64,000 bases of DNA from Euglena gracilis (taxonomy: Eukaryota > Euglenida > Euglenophyceae > Euglenales). Numbering within the stretch: the first letter of the stretch is position 1; each line of letters opens with the position of its first letter. The position numbers and the translations under genes are program-made. The notes beneath the pieces were generated by a model. That model was not told the DNA's origin and did no database searches. It saw only the letters and a program-made list of their open reading frames with translations. Where the stretch lies: contig CP154956.1 in NCBI GenBank assembly GCA_039621445.1, positions 61,936,362 to 62,000,361 on the forward strand. The letters are read 5' to 3'. Below, piece after piece: positions 24,373-35,400 of the stretch.

Positions 24373-27300
24373 TCAGGGAATCACAACAGCCTGAACATCA
24401 TCTGTCACTGGCACTGTCGCCAATGGGGATGGTGACTGAAGTTCTGTCGGGGGCAGTCCAGTGTCGACAGGCTCGAGGTCGGGCTCATATGTTTGGTCGG
24501 ATTCAGCACGGTCCGAATCAGCATCCCCGGCGATCTCGGTGGCATCAAGCTCTGCTGGTTCAGATTCCGCAACTTCAGTGTCAGTGGGTCCAGACTCTAT
24601 GGCATCGGTGGCAAGGCGTTGCTTAGGACCCGGGGGGGGGGGTCCATCTCAAAGGCTGGAAAACTTGGGGTGGCTGGAAGACGCTGCTGGCTGACCCCCC
24701 CCTCCCGCTCGCGTAGGGGTCCCGGGCTGGAGCTGGGCCCAACCCAGGATCAAACCGGGTGCCAAAAAAACTGAAAGTTTAAAAAAAGTCCAAATCCAAA
24801 ACTGCAAATTATACAAAAATCGATTTTTTGACCCAAATCAGTCCTTTTCCGACCCATTTTCGCCCATTTTTGGTCCATTTTTGCACCTCTGAAAGCGAAA
24901 AATCCGCCACTGTCCAGCCGCCCTTCAGGTGGCTGGAAAACAATTAAAACTCGTCGATGGGGGGGGAGGGGGGTCCAGGCTGGAAAAAGGCTGCTGGCTG
25001 GCTGGGTCAGATTTTCTTAAACAACTCCCTGATCGTTGGGCAGGGGCTCAAATTCAGCCTCAGGATCAACAAGTTCAGGTTCGGTTTCGGTTTCAGGATC
25101 CTGCTCGAAGTCACCCTCGAAGCCTTCTTCTTCCAGATCGGTGTCATCTTCAGGTTCAATATTTGGCTCTGGCTGCGTCGCCTGCTCAGGCTCAGAGTCT
25201 GGCTCAGGTTCTAGCTGAGGCTCAAGGTCAAAATCAGGCTCGGGGCCAAAATCCAATTGTGGTTCAGGATGCAGTGGGGGTTCAGGATTGGGCCCAGCCT
25301 CGAGGGGTTGGGGAGGCGAAAGACGTCGCTCAGCAGGCAGGGGTTCACTGTCGCTGCTCGGCGAGGCCTGGGACAGCTCCGCCATGGGCCCCTGCTCTGG
25401 GTGCTTCGGGGATGGTGGCACGGAAGGATTTGTGACGGGGCTGCGGACCTCGACCTCGTCATTCCGTTCCACTTGGGGACCCTTCACTCCTTTCTTCGTG
25501 CCGGATATTGGGCTCTGGGTATATTCCTCGGAGTTGTGGACCTCGCTGCCTTTCTGCACATCCACTTTCGGGTCCTTTGGAGCATCAATGTTGGGACCGT
25601 TGATCCCCTCGAACTTTGATTCTGTTTCTTTCTGGGTGCCAGTCAAAGAGGGCTCGGTCGCTTCTTTGCTTTCCACACTGGAAGTTCTGGAGCGTGCCGT
25701 TGCGACACTGGCCTTGCTGTCTTTGTCCTCCTTTGCCTCTGTCTGGGAGGCGGTTGGGCCACCTGCAGGAACACCGGCATCCCCTTTGACAATTGTATCC
25801 ATGCCCTCCATTCTTTGCGTTCCGGTCTTTGCTGTGACGGGATCGGGCTCTTTTGAACACCAGGGGAGGAGGATTGCTTTGTGATATGGGGGCCTGCCTT
25901 TACCATGCCCTGGGGGGGGTCAGTTTTGGGGCCAACCAAGGCAATTTAAAAATGGACCACCATTGTTGTTCCAAAAAGGATTATGGTTAGGGTTGGACAA
26001 AATAAGGAGGTTGGGCCGGAATTGGGCCAGAATTAAAATCTGGCCGAATTTTGGTCTAAAATCAAGCATAAAGGCCAAAAAGTCAAACCCTACCCGTAAT
26101 CCTAACCCTAAACCAAATCCAATGTTGGGAGTAGGTGTTCCATACTACACACTTGAGGAGGACATCTCCCATGGGGAGCGTGAAAACACAAGCGAATTTG
26201 GGTCTGGGCCCACTTCTGAAACACCCTCCATCGTTTCACAACTGCTCCTCCCTCAGACCCACCACATTCAAGGTAAACTCCACAGGAAAAATGGCCTCCA
26301 TATTTTGCAAACACAGGGCGACTTTGGGAGAAGAAGTGATTTCTGGTATCCTTGGACCATCGTCCATCCACCCAGAAAATGCGTTCTTCAACTTCTTAAT
26401 TTTTGACCTGTTTGACTCCCGCACCAGTACTGGTGCGGGCCAAAGGCACTTTGGGCAGTCCTTAAGGGGCAATCCTCAACGGAAAAAAAGTCCCTTATGG
26501 ACTGCCTTGTGCCGACAATAACACCAACCCGATGGGTGGGGAGTGAACCGGGCATCACTTTTAAGGCGCCTTTAAAAACCCTGACAAAATGCCTTACAAT
26601 GCCTTTAACAAATTTGGACTGGCAGAATCTTCTCTGACCGCTCAGCAAAAGTGCAAAATCTCGGCAAAAAACAAGTCAGTTCGGGAAGAAAAAATGATTT
26701 CTGACATCGCTGGAACAATGATTTTTGACCTTTTGATTTTGGAGCACATGCAAAATCAAAAAGTTGATTGATTCACAGACCGCCCTTGGACAGCCCTTGG
26801 AAAATAGTAGTTTAAAGGCCCGAAAATTTCTTTAAAACCATTTAAAAAAAAAGCCTTTAAATGCCTTGAGGTTTCAAAAAAATGTCTTGGGTGTGACCAT
26901 CTCGAAAAAGGAGCCTGGTTGGGATCCCTGACAGAAGGTTTGGGTGCCATTCTCTCCCCCGTCATGTCTTTGGGCGTCTCTCCCTTGTTTTCTGGCTTTT
27001 GGGTTCTGTTAGCTTTGGAAACTTTGTTCTCTTCCGTGACGTCGGCACTGGGGAACATAATCCTTTCCTCATCTCCTTTGTCACAGGCAGGGTTTCACGA
27101 ACTGGGGGTTGCTGTTTAGCTTGGCAACAAACAGTAGACAACTGCATCCCTGAGAAAATATTTAGAATCATATTGCAGAGCTTCCCAAACAGTATATGGT
27201 ACTTGTGCAATTGTTCAGGGTCATTTTTTAAATAATACCAAACTCAACCAAAATTGGTTTCAGACGTCTGGGAAGAGCTTGTCTCACCAAAAATTAATAA

Positions 27301-29056
27301 AATCATTAAATTTTACCAAACTGGCCAATTTGATGATTCATGCGACCCTCCCAGCCAATTGAGCCACAAAATGGAGACCATCGCACTTCAGCCTTGTGTG
27401 AAACCCTTGCTGACGGTCCTTGCGCGAGCTTTGGGGGATTTAGCCTCTTCTTTTAGCAATGGGACACTTTCTTCACTCTTTTCAGTTTTGGGGGCCCTTG
27501 CAACAGACTTCGGGACTTTGGTCTCTTCCCTGCTGTCGGAGACCTTTTGGTCCTCCTTCACTTCTGCCTTCAATACCTTTGCACTGGCTTTGGAGACCTT
27601 TGTGTCTTCCGTCATCTTCACCTCTCCTTTAATCTTTTCCTTGTCTTCCACTTTTGGGGTCTTTGCGGCAACTTTGGAGAGCTTGGTCTCCTCCTTCGTT
27701 CCCGCTATCTTGGTTTCTTCTTTCTCTGCTTTTGTGGCCTTTGTGGCACCTTTGGTTCTGGTCTCTTCCTTTGTTTCTGATTTGTCTTCATTCTTCTCTG
27801 CACTGAGAGCTTTTGTCCCGGCTTTGGGAACCTTGGACTCTTCCAGAGCTTGACAGAAAATAAAGAGATGGGGTGTTTGGTTGGGTGGGGGTTTTTCTTG
27901 TATGGTAGAACCCCTGTACATTATCCCAATAGATCGAAAAAGACTGAAAAAAAGCGATGTAAATGTGAAGGTCTGAAAAATTATATCTCACAGCAAATTT
28001 TCATCTGGCCCAAAGAGTGAGGTTCGTGCACAAACATCGTGATCAGGGCGTTGCCCAGTGATCCCCCGGGAGGGGATCCAGATCAAGCTGGAAAACTTGG
28101 GCCGGCTGAAAAAAGGCTGCTGCTTGACCCCTCCCCCCACAAGGGTCCCCCGGCAGGAATTGGGCCTGGCAGGGGGTAGAACCAACATCCGAAAAATGCC
28201 AACTATCGAGAAAACAATACCAAAATTTACCCTGGCCAGCCCTTTTCCGACCCATTTTTGCCAATTTTCGGCCCATTCTTGCACCTCTGAAAGCCAAAAA
28301 TCCATTAGGGCGGCTGGAAATAATGCTCGTGGATGGGGGGAGGGGGTTCTGAGGCTGGAAAAGGCTGCTGGCTGGCTGAACCCCCTGGGGGGATGGGGTG
28401 ACCTTCGGCTTTGGTCCTGATAAATAGCTCATAAAAAAAAATGCAAAAAAAATTCAACGAAAAAGTGCAAAAAGAACTCAACCCGAGGGGAAAATGCAAA
28501 AAAAAACATACAATCTGAAACATGAAGTGCCAAATCAAAGCCTTTCAGAAAAAGTATATTTGGAGGTTTCCGAAGATGAGAAAGGATCAAACCCTGACCT
28601 CTTCCTTGGCCTCAGCTTTTGGCGGCCTTGTGGATGTTTTTATGGTTCTGCCCTCCTCCTTCACATCCGGCCTGGTGTCCAAAACTTCTCCTTCCTCCTC
28701 CACTTTGACCGCCCTCATCTTCGTCTTGGGTGCCTTTGGCTCCTCTCCCATATCGACTTTGTGGACTTTGGTCTCTTCCTTGGCCTCTGCTTTGGGGGCC
28801 TTGGCCACAGCCTTCGGGGCCTTGGCATCGTCCTTTGGGCCGGAGACCCTCGCCTCCTCGGCCACCTCTGCCTTGGGGGGCTTTGGGCTGGCTTTGGCTC
28901 CCTTGGGCTCCTCCTTCGTCTCTGCCTTCTGTCTTGGCGCCTTTGTCTCTTCTTTGGGAGACTTCGGCTCTGCCTTTGGGGCGGCTCCCTGGCTTGCCTT
29001 TGACGGACTCTTGACGGAGGTGGACGGCTCTGGCTTGGCGGGGCCTCGTTGCTGGG
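24373..29056 (-). CDS. Gene B: Lys/Glu/Ala-rich then acidic Pro/Glu-rich low-complexity protein
   Basis: Five exons that splice in phase: 28599-29056, 27405-27837, 26933-27030, 25026-25826, 24373-24621 (stop TGA 24373-24375). The first two are built of imperfect AK/PKAE units (APKAVAKAPKAEAKEETK; KGATKATKAEKEETK), about 300 residues of charged repeat reminiscent of histone-H1-like or neurofilament-type tails. The fourth (267 codons) turns strongly acidic with Pro-Glu repeats (LDFGPEPDFDLEPQLEPEPD) and a DTDLEEEGFEGDFEQDPE block. The last is acidic and ends TDDVQAVVIP. At least 676 aa, probably disordered. The 5' end is unknown; a candidate upstream exon lies at 31776-31862. Several acceptors are AAG rather than CAG, so ends may shift by a few codons. 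No recognised domain. Confidence 0.65.
26262..26515 (+). mobile_element. MITE M1, copy 10
   Basis: Core from CACATTCAAGGTAAACTCC to TCCCTTATGGACTGCCTTG. Followed directly by the sister subfamily copy near 26,560-26,890. Confidence 0.7.
26560..26890 (+). mobile_element. M1-related subfamily copy (aaggcgcctt type)
   Basis: TTTTAAGGCGCCTTTAAAAA, TTCTGACATCGCTGGAACAA and a TTTAAATGCCTTGAGG end match the copies near 9.3 and 51.6 kb. Confidence 0.55.
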
Positions 29057-29689
29057 CTGTCACGTGACAAGTTCTGAGGTCCAGGGAGTGTCCATGGCAC
29101 TGCACACCACCAAACCAAACACCAGGCTTTCACTTGCAGTGTTTGACATTGTAAGGCCAGTTGATCACTTGCAACCCCTCCCCCATCCAGGGGGAAAATG
29201 ACCTCAAATTTTTTTTTGCACTATTTTTGGTGATTTCCAGCCACCCCTGGGGTTTGTGGCCTGACACACAAAGCATGGGAGGGGTGGGGGTCGAATCACC
29301 CCGCAAAATGCAGAAAAAAAATGGGACGGCGGCAGGAGTGCAAACTGCGATTTTTGATATGTTTTGGCGGTGCCCGAAAATATTTTGTGCTTTTGCACTG
29401 CACTGCTTCTGAATAGATGACACGTTGCAATGTCATTCAGAAGGAAAATGCAAATTGCATAACAAAATCAGTTTGCAACTTGCCAGAAAACAGAAATGGA
29501 AAAAGCATCGTGAATGAGAAGGCTAGAATTGTTTGGGCAATTTTTGGACAACTTAAAAAGGCCCCCCACATTTTTGCTTCTTCCAACTTTTTATACATTT
29601 GACGCTCATTTCATTAAACAATTATTTGGACAATAATAGTATTTTATATATATAATATTATACATATATATAAATATATCAGCATACCC

Positions 29690-30030
29690 CTCCCCCAAAA
29701 ATAAGCCCCTCGTGACAGTGCAAAGGGCCGAGGATGGTGAAATTTTCCCTCGAAAAATACCAAAAAAACCCTGATTTCGGACAGAAAACGATGCAAGCTC
29801 AGAATTTCTGGGCTTTTTCAAGTCCAAAAAAACATGGTTAATGTGGTGTGATGCACCAAAGGAATTTTTTTAGTGTTTTTGGGAACTTGAAAAATGGTGG
29901 TCGTTTTTTTAGCCCGGGTCGTCAAGAGAAAATTTAAAAATTAGACCCCCCAAAAACCCACCCTGGTGGCTTCCAGCAAACGAACCCAAAAAATAATGAG
30001 TGTTATTTTTTGGGGGTTTTGGGTGGGTTA
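29690..30030. mobile_element. AATAAGACCCCCC element, copy 2
   Basis: CTCCCCCAAAAATAAGCCCC, GGCCGAGGATGGTGAAATTT, GCTTCCAGCAAACGAACCC as in the 20.6-kb copy. Confidence 0.65.
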
Positions 30031-30285
30031 TGCAGGGGGGGAACGCAACATGGACCCTAAAAAACACGACGAAAAAAAAAACACCCCAAAAAACATAAAA
30101 AAAACAAACACAAAAAAGAGCAAATTGCATGTAAAATCCTTCAGGAGCTCCCCTGGGATCTACACTTTTCTACTGGAAAGGACTTATGAATACTTTCAGC
30201 TCTGCCGGTGAAAATTTTCCATTTTGCATAAAAATAAGCTTTTTGTTGAATGTAAAAATGCAAAAATGAAAAAACACTTTACCTC

Positions 30286-31103
30286 CCCCCCTTGTCGTAC
30301 GACCGGGTACTGCATATAAGGACAGGTGGGGGGGGGGTCCGGACCCCCCCCCCTGCGGGCCCCTGCGGACCGAACCACTGTTTAGGTGGGGGGGGACACC
30401 CCCCCCCACCTAAACAGTGGTTCGGTCCGGGTGACCGAATATTTTTGACCCCCAAAACGACCAAAAGTGCCATTTTGGGCACTTTTTGGGCAAAAATTTG
30501 CCAAAAATGCAAAAAATTTTCGGCGCCGGAGGAAAAAATTGACCCTTTTTGGGGGGGGGGTCCCAGGCACCCCCCAGGGTCGGTCCGGACCCCCCTGGCA
30601 GGTGGGGGGGGGGGGTCCGGACCCCCCTGCGGGCCAGGAGGGGGGGGGGGTGGGGGGGACACCCCCCCACCTAAACCATGTACGCCCTCCTTATATCAAA
30701 CCCTGAGGGGGGGAGGTCGTTATACCCCCCTAAACTGCAACCTGCGACCGGGGGGTGGTTGTTATAGTGGGGGTGGTCGTTGTTCACAATATTCACAACA
30801 CCAACGGGGACCCGAACTGTCGTCATGGGTGCGCCGAAGGACCTTGTACAACCGCGGAGGCTTTTGAGCCATCGCTGCGGGTGTACAAAACATGAGCGCT
30901 GGTGAGGAACATGGAAAATGCCTGGAAAAAGGCGGCATACATGGATGCATCTTCATACAACCTCAAAACAACCAGCGTCTTTTTTGGTCCTGACCTGCAA
31001 CCTGCGACCGGGGGGGGGGGTCGTTAGACCCCCCTAACCTGCAACCTGCGACCAGGGGGTGGTCGTTATAGTGGGGTGGTCGTACGATAAGGGGGGGGAG
31101 GGT
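30286..31103. mobile_element. GGTCGTACGAC family, copy 2, with nested insertion
   Basis: Ends CCCCCCCTTGTCGTACGACC and GGTCGTACGATAAGGGGGGG. The right 370 bp is highly similar to copy 1; the left part is interrupted at about 30,314-30,700 by the ATATAAGGACAGG element. Confidence 0.8.
30314..30700. mobile_element. Nested ATATAAGGACAGG palindromic element
   Basis: Ends CATATAAGGACAGGTGGGGG and CCTCCTTATATC. Contains a 64-bp hairpin (30366-30429) with arm GACCGAACCACTGTTTAGGT. A fragment recurs at 34,061-34,165. Confidence 0.75.
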
Positions 31104-31775
31104 AGGTCTCAGGGAAAATCAGGGCCAAAGTGAGGTATTTTTTTGTCAAATTTTTCCAGCAAAAATTTAAAAAATTCTGGGGGAGAAAAAACACAAAAAA
31201 AAACACAAAAACTGCAAAATTTGCCAAAATCAAAAAGCACAAAAAAATGCAAAAAAATGCAAAAAACGCATTTGCGTTTCCCCTCTGGTTTATGCTGTCC
31301 TTGAAGAAATAAATGCCAATTTTAGATGGACACCACTGAGCTTCCATCTCGTTTCTGTCACAGGAGCGCGGCAGGGGTGTACAATTTGGGGACAATGTCA
31401 TTTGGAAGGGTGCTAATTTTTTTGGCAGTTCACACCAGGTTTCCCTTGAAAAGGAACATCTTTGGGCCGAAGGCGCCGGGGGACGGGGTGTTACAGCACA
31501 ACCTCAAAACCTGACCCTCCTGGGGGTTGAAAGTGCCTGACCCCTGCCTGGCCATGACACCCACCCACCCCGAAGAGAGGTTTGAACTTCCTTAAAAAAA
31601 CCGTTTACAGTTGAAAGGATAGGGACAGAGAAATAGGGTTAGGAAATTAGGTCGAATTTAGGCCCAAAATTAGGCCGTTTTTTAGGCCTCGTTAAACACT
31701 TGCTTGCTTGACGACAATCGTAACCCTAACTTTCCTCCTAAAAACAACGGAAAAACCAAAAAATGCCATCCAAAC

Positions 31776-31862
31776 CCCCATCAGAGTATGCAAGTGGATC
31801 TCCCCCTTCCTCGTCTAGGTACTGTCCCCCAGAGGTTAGAGAGGTCTCCCAGTGGTTAGAGG
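31776..31862 (-). CDS. Candidate upstream exon of gene B
   Basis: A pyrimidine-rich acceptor (TTTTTGCCGGCAG) and a GG|GTTTGG donor bracket an 87-nt frame reading SNHWETSLTSGGQYLDEEGG then DPLAYSDGG. Its phases (1 out) fit the first gene B exon if that begins at 29056. Short and without family support. Confidence 0.35.
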
Positions 31863-32155
31863 CTGCCGGCAAAAACACCAAAATTTGTCCTTTCCCATGG
31901 GGTTTCCTTGATCCACACACAAGAGGGCCGACGTGTCACCAGCACTTCAGAAACCTCAGCAAGCATTCAGAAACCCAAACCTTGAGAAAAGTCGTCCCCT
32001 GTCGCAATTGCAATCATTGCATTGGAGCAAAAAAAACAGACCTTCAGGGGACCTGAAGCCTTGCGAGGGGGTTTGCCCAGAGTTAAAAAATAGGTTTGAA
32101 GCCACCCTGCCACAACTGAGATACGCCAGGGCTTCCTGCTTGCTCCAGCCCCGAT

Positions 32156-32419
32156 TTAATACTCGAAACACACGTCAAAGCCCAGCCGGGGCTCCTTTGG
32201 GAGCTCCTTCTTGGGAGGGGAAGGCGCCTGAGACAGCTCTTCTGTGGCCTTTGGCTGTGGCCTCCCCGCTGGCTGAGGCGGCCCAAGAGTGGCAGAGGGG
32301 CTGGACCCGGCAGCCGTCGCCGTCGGGCCGGCGTCCTCCGTCTTCATCGCTGGCGTCGGGGACGCTTTGCCGGTTGCATTGGGGGACCGCCCTCTGTGAC
32401 CTCCGGTGTGATGTGCATC
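32156..32419 (-). CDS. Alternative C-terminal exon frame of gene A
   Basis: After the acceptor CGGCAG at 32422, a second frame stays open much longer than the in-phase one. It is Pro/Ala/Lys-rich: RSPNATGKASPTPAMKTED, then PQPKATEELSQAPSPPKKE, ending LGFDVCFEY before TAA. It looks more like protein than the in-phase frame (WMHITPEVTEGG, stop 32344-32346) but needs a phase-1 donor that exon 32835-32954 does not offer. A missed small exon would reconcile them. Confidence 0.4.
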   Translation of the reverse strand, partial: DAHHTGGHRGRSPNATGKASPTPAMKTEDAGPTATAAGSSPSATLGPPQPAGRPQPKATEELSQAPSPPKKELPKEPRLGFDVCFEY

Positions 32420-35400
32420 CACTGCCGATTGCAGAGCGACCCGGAAGGGGTCACCACCTCGGTGGCAAAACTGTCATCAGTGCTGGCCATGGAACATTTA
32501 TTTGGGATCTTCAGGCCAGTCCAGAATTACAACACTTTCACAATTTCTTTGTCTCCCAGTGAAAAGCCTCTGCCCAGGTGGAAAGCCTCAAAAATACCAA
32601 CATGAAAATTTCCGCGACCTGGTTTTCACCAAAACGATGTCAGTGCCCTGTTTCCTGTATAGATAGATAGCCATGGGTCTCCCTGGTTTGTAAGGGAGCC
32701 TGCACCGCCTGCGGGGCAGCGTCGTCTTCCCAGTGCCCCCCAGGCGGGAGCGCTGTGGACCGGGCCCGGCTGCGGAGGTCGACCACCTCCGGCGCGGGCT
32801 GGGGGAGGTCGGGGATGGCGAGGAAGACGCTCACCGGGTTGCGAGGCTTGGGGGCCGGGGGCTTGGGGCCGGCCGCGGCCGCGATGGAAGCCGGGCTGGC
32901 GACCGGCAGGGCTTGGAGCCGCTTCACGACCTCCACCCCGAACACCCGCAGCCTCTGGGGACATGGCGGGGAAATGAGTGGCACTCGGATCCTTGGAGTT
33001 GAGGAAAAGTTTCCGCTCCAAACATGTTTTGTGAGGACATGGCGAGGGTTACATACGTCCGCAAACAACTCGAACAGCTCGGAGACGTCCTCCTGCAATC
33101 GGCTGTGGACCGCCCGGGTCCGGCCAAGCCTGCCGCTTAGCACAAGAAGCTGCCGCTGGAGGGACTCGGCCTGGGCATCTGAACGTCGGGCAGAGCTGCT
33201 ACACAAACCCACCCACACCAAGTTTAAATGGATGGCGGATTGTAACACACCAGAGGTGGTAAGCGGGGGGGGGGGGCTATTTTGAGTTGGGAAACCCCCC
33301 ATCGAGAACGACCCCCGTTTATCAACTCCCCCCATTTAAATCGAACCCCCTGGGTGTCCCAAAATAGTTCTGGGGTTATTGGACGTTGCTTGTATGTTAC
33401 AGGTTCCCGTCAACATTTGGGCCACAGAAAAAAGCTGTGCGGTGGAGAAGGTTTACGGATTTACGTAACCATGCTTCAAAACAAATTTACGGAAAATTGT
33501 GAACATCATCTTGTCCATGGGTTCCCATAAACAAGCGCTGCCCCTCTTTCATTCCTGAATGGGACCCATATCCTGTACCCCAGAGTTGGAGTAATGGCCC
33601 CCTTTTGACCCAGCCCCCACCCCATCTATCCGATGCAACGAATCAATACATTACCAGGGGGTCGCTGAGCACTTATCCCTTTATGGGTAAGAGCGAAGCT
33701 TACCCCTGGGGAAAAGGGGGGGTCCAAACCCCCCCTCCCCCCCCCCCAGGTCGGGGCCACCAGGAGAACCGGCGGATTATCACCATGATTCCGGCCCCGT
33801 TCCCGGAATTTTTTTTCAGTCGCGAGCGACTGGATTTCAGGTTTCCGAACCACCTCTGTTTGACCCCCAACTCCCCGCCACGCCCGAATTATTCACGCGC
33901 GAAGGGGTCCAAACTGGGTAGGATTGGCCCCCCTCCTTCCGACTCTGCCATTTCGCCGGGGTCCAAAAATGGGTCAAAAAATCGATTTTCCAAAATATTT
34001 CGAGAAAACGTACATTATTTCCGGAACTGTCGGTCTGACGAAATGTACCCCAGGGTTCGATATAAGGACAGGTGGGGGGGGTCCGGACCCCCCCCCTGCG
34101 GGCCAGGAGGGGGGGGGGGGGGGGGGACACCCCCCACCTAAACAGTGGTTCGGTCCGGTCCGAAGCGCCGGGCCAAAAGGCTGTTTGGCGTTGGTTTCAC
34201 CGTCTCCGAGGGTGTGAAAAACAAAGGAAGCTGGCGAGACATCAGCTGCAAAAGAGCAAGCAAATAAACGTGCAGTGCAGGGAGCCAAAAGAAAACATTT
34301 GGCTGTTGCAACAAAATTAATTAAAAAATTGTTATCGATTCAAAAAGTCCCTTTAAATTTCTGATGTACTTCTAATAAATGCACAGCGCTTGAATAAGCC
34401 CAAATAAATGCAACCCCCCGGTGGTAAAAGAAATATGCGTTCCTAGAAAACACCCACTTGTCCCAGGCAGCTTAATCTGGAGCACGTGCTGGTAGGAGAT
34501 TCAAGGATTAGGGGACAGTTGTGGAATGATGTGCACACTGTTAAAGTTGGTTCACACCTCTCCGGGAATCCAATTGGAGCTGGAGGGTCTTGCATTTCTT
34601 CTCAAAATATTGCAATTTCTGGATGCTCTGGCTCTCCTTCACAGTAACCAGTTTCATTTCAGCCAGGGAGTCCACCTGAAAGAGTACATGATCGTTGAGC
34701 CTTTGGGTGGCAGAAACAAAGGCGTAGGGGGAAAATACGTCAACAGCTGCTTGCTTGGCGATTCACACAACCATCACCTACCTTGACATGTGACTTTAAA
34801 ATGCCACTGGACCTGTTCCCATACAAACTTGTTTGCAAGGTTTGGAAAATGGAGAACAAACGCAAACGCCCAGTTCCCTTCTATAAGAATGGTGAATAAG
34901 GAAGAAATACCTCTAACATCTTCATCTTCAGCTTCGAAGCAATGTCATCTGTAGCATCCAGTTGCCAAAAGAACCCAGCGCTGGGTAGATTAATATGGTG
35001 AGTGAAAACGATATCAGGGCATTTTGAGGAAGTTCCTTTGTGACGCTGAAAAAAGGGCCCAAAAGACCTGGCAGGGGGGGGCAGGGCCAAACGTTGGTTC
35101 CAATACCACACCATTGCTTAGCGACCCCCCGGGGGGGGGTCACTTTCCACTCTGAAAAAACCAGTCAGTCACTTTACCCCCCCCCCGGGGGGGGGTCAGC
35201 CACTCAGGAAAACCAGTCACTCTTTGGCCTTTCAAGGCCATTTTTGGCCAGAATTTTCCCGGTTGGCCACTCAGCCACTTTTGGGTGATTTCTGGCCCAC
35301 CCCACCCCCGGGGGGAGAGGGGTCATGGCCAAAAAACCAGTCAGTCGGTCTGAAAAAACCAGTCAGTCACCCCCCTGGGGGGTGGGGTGGGACAGGTGTT

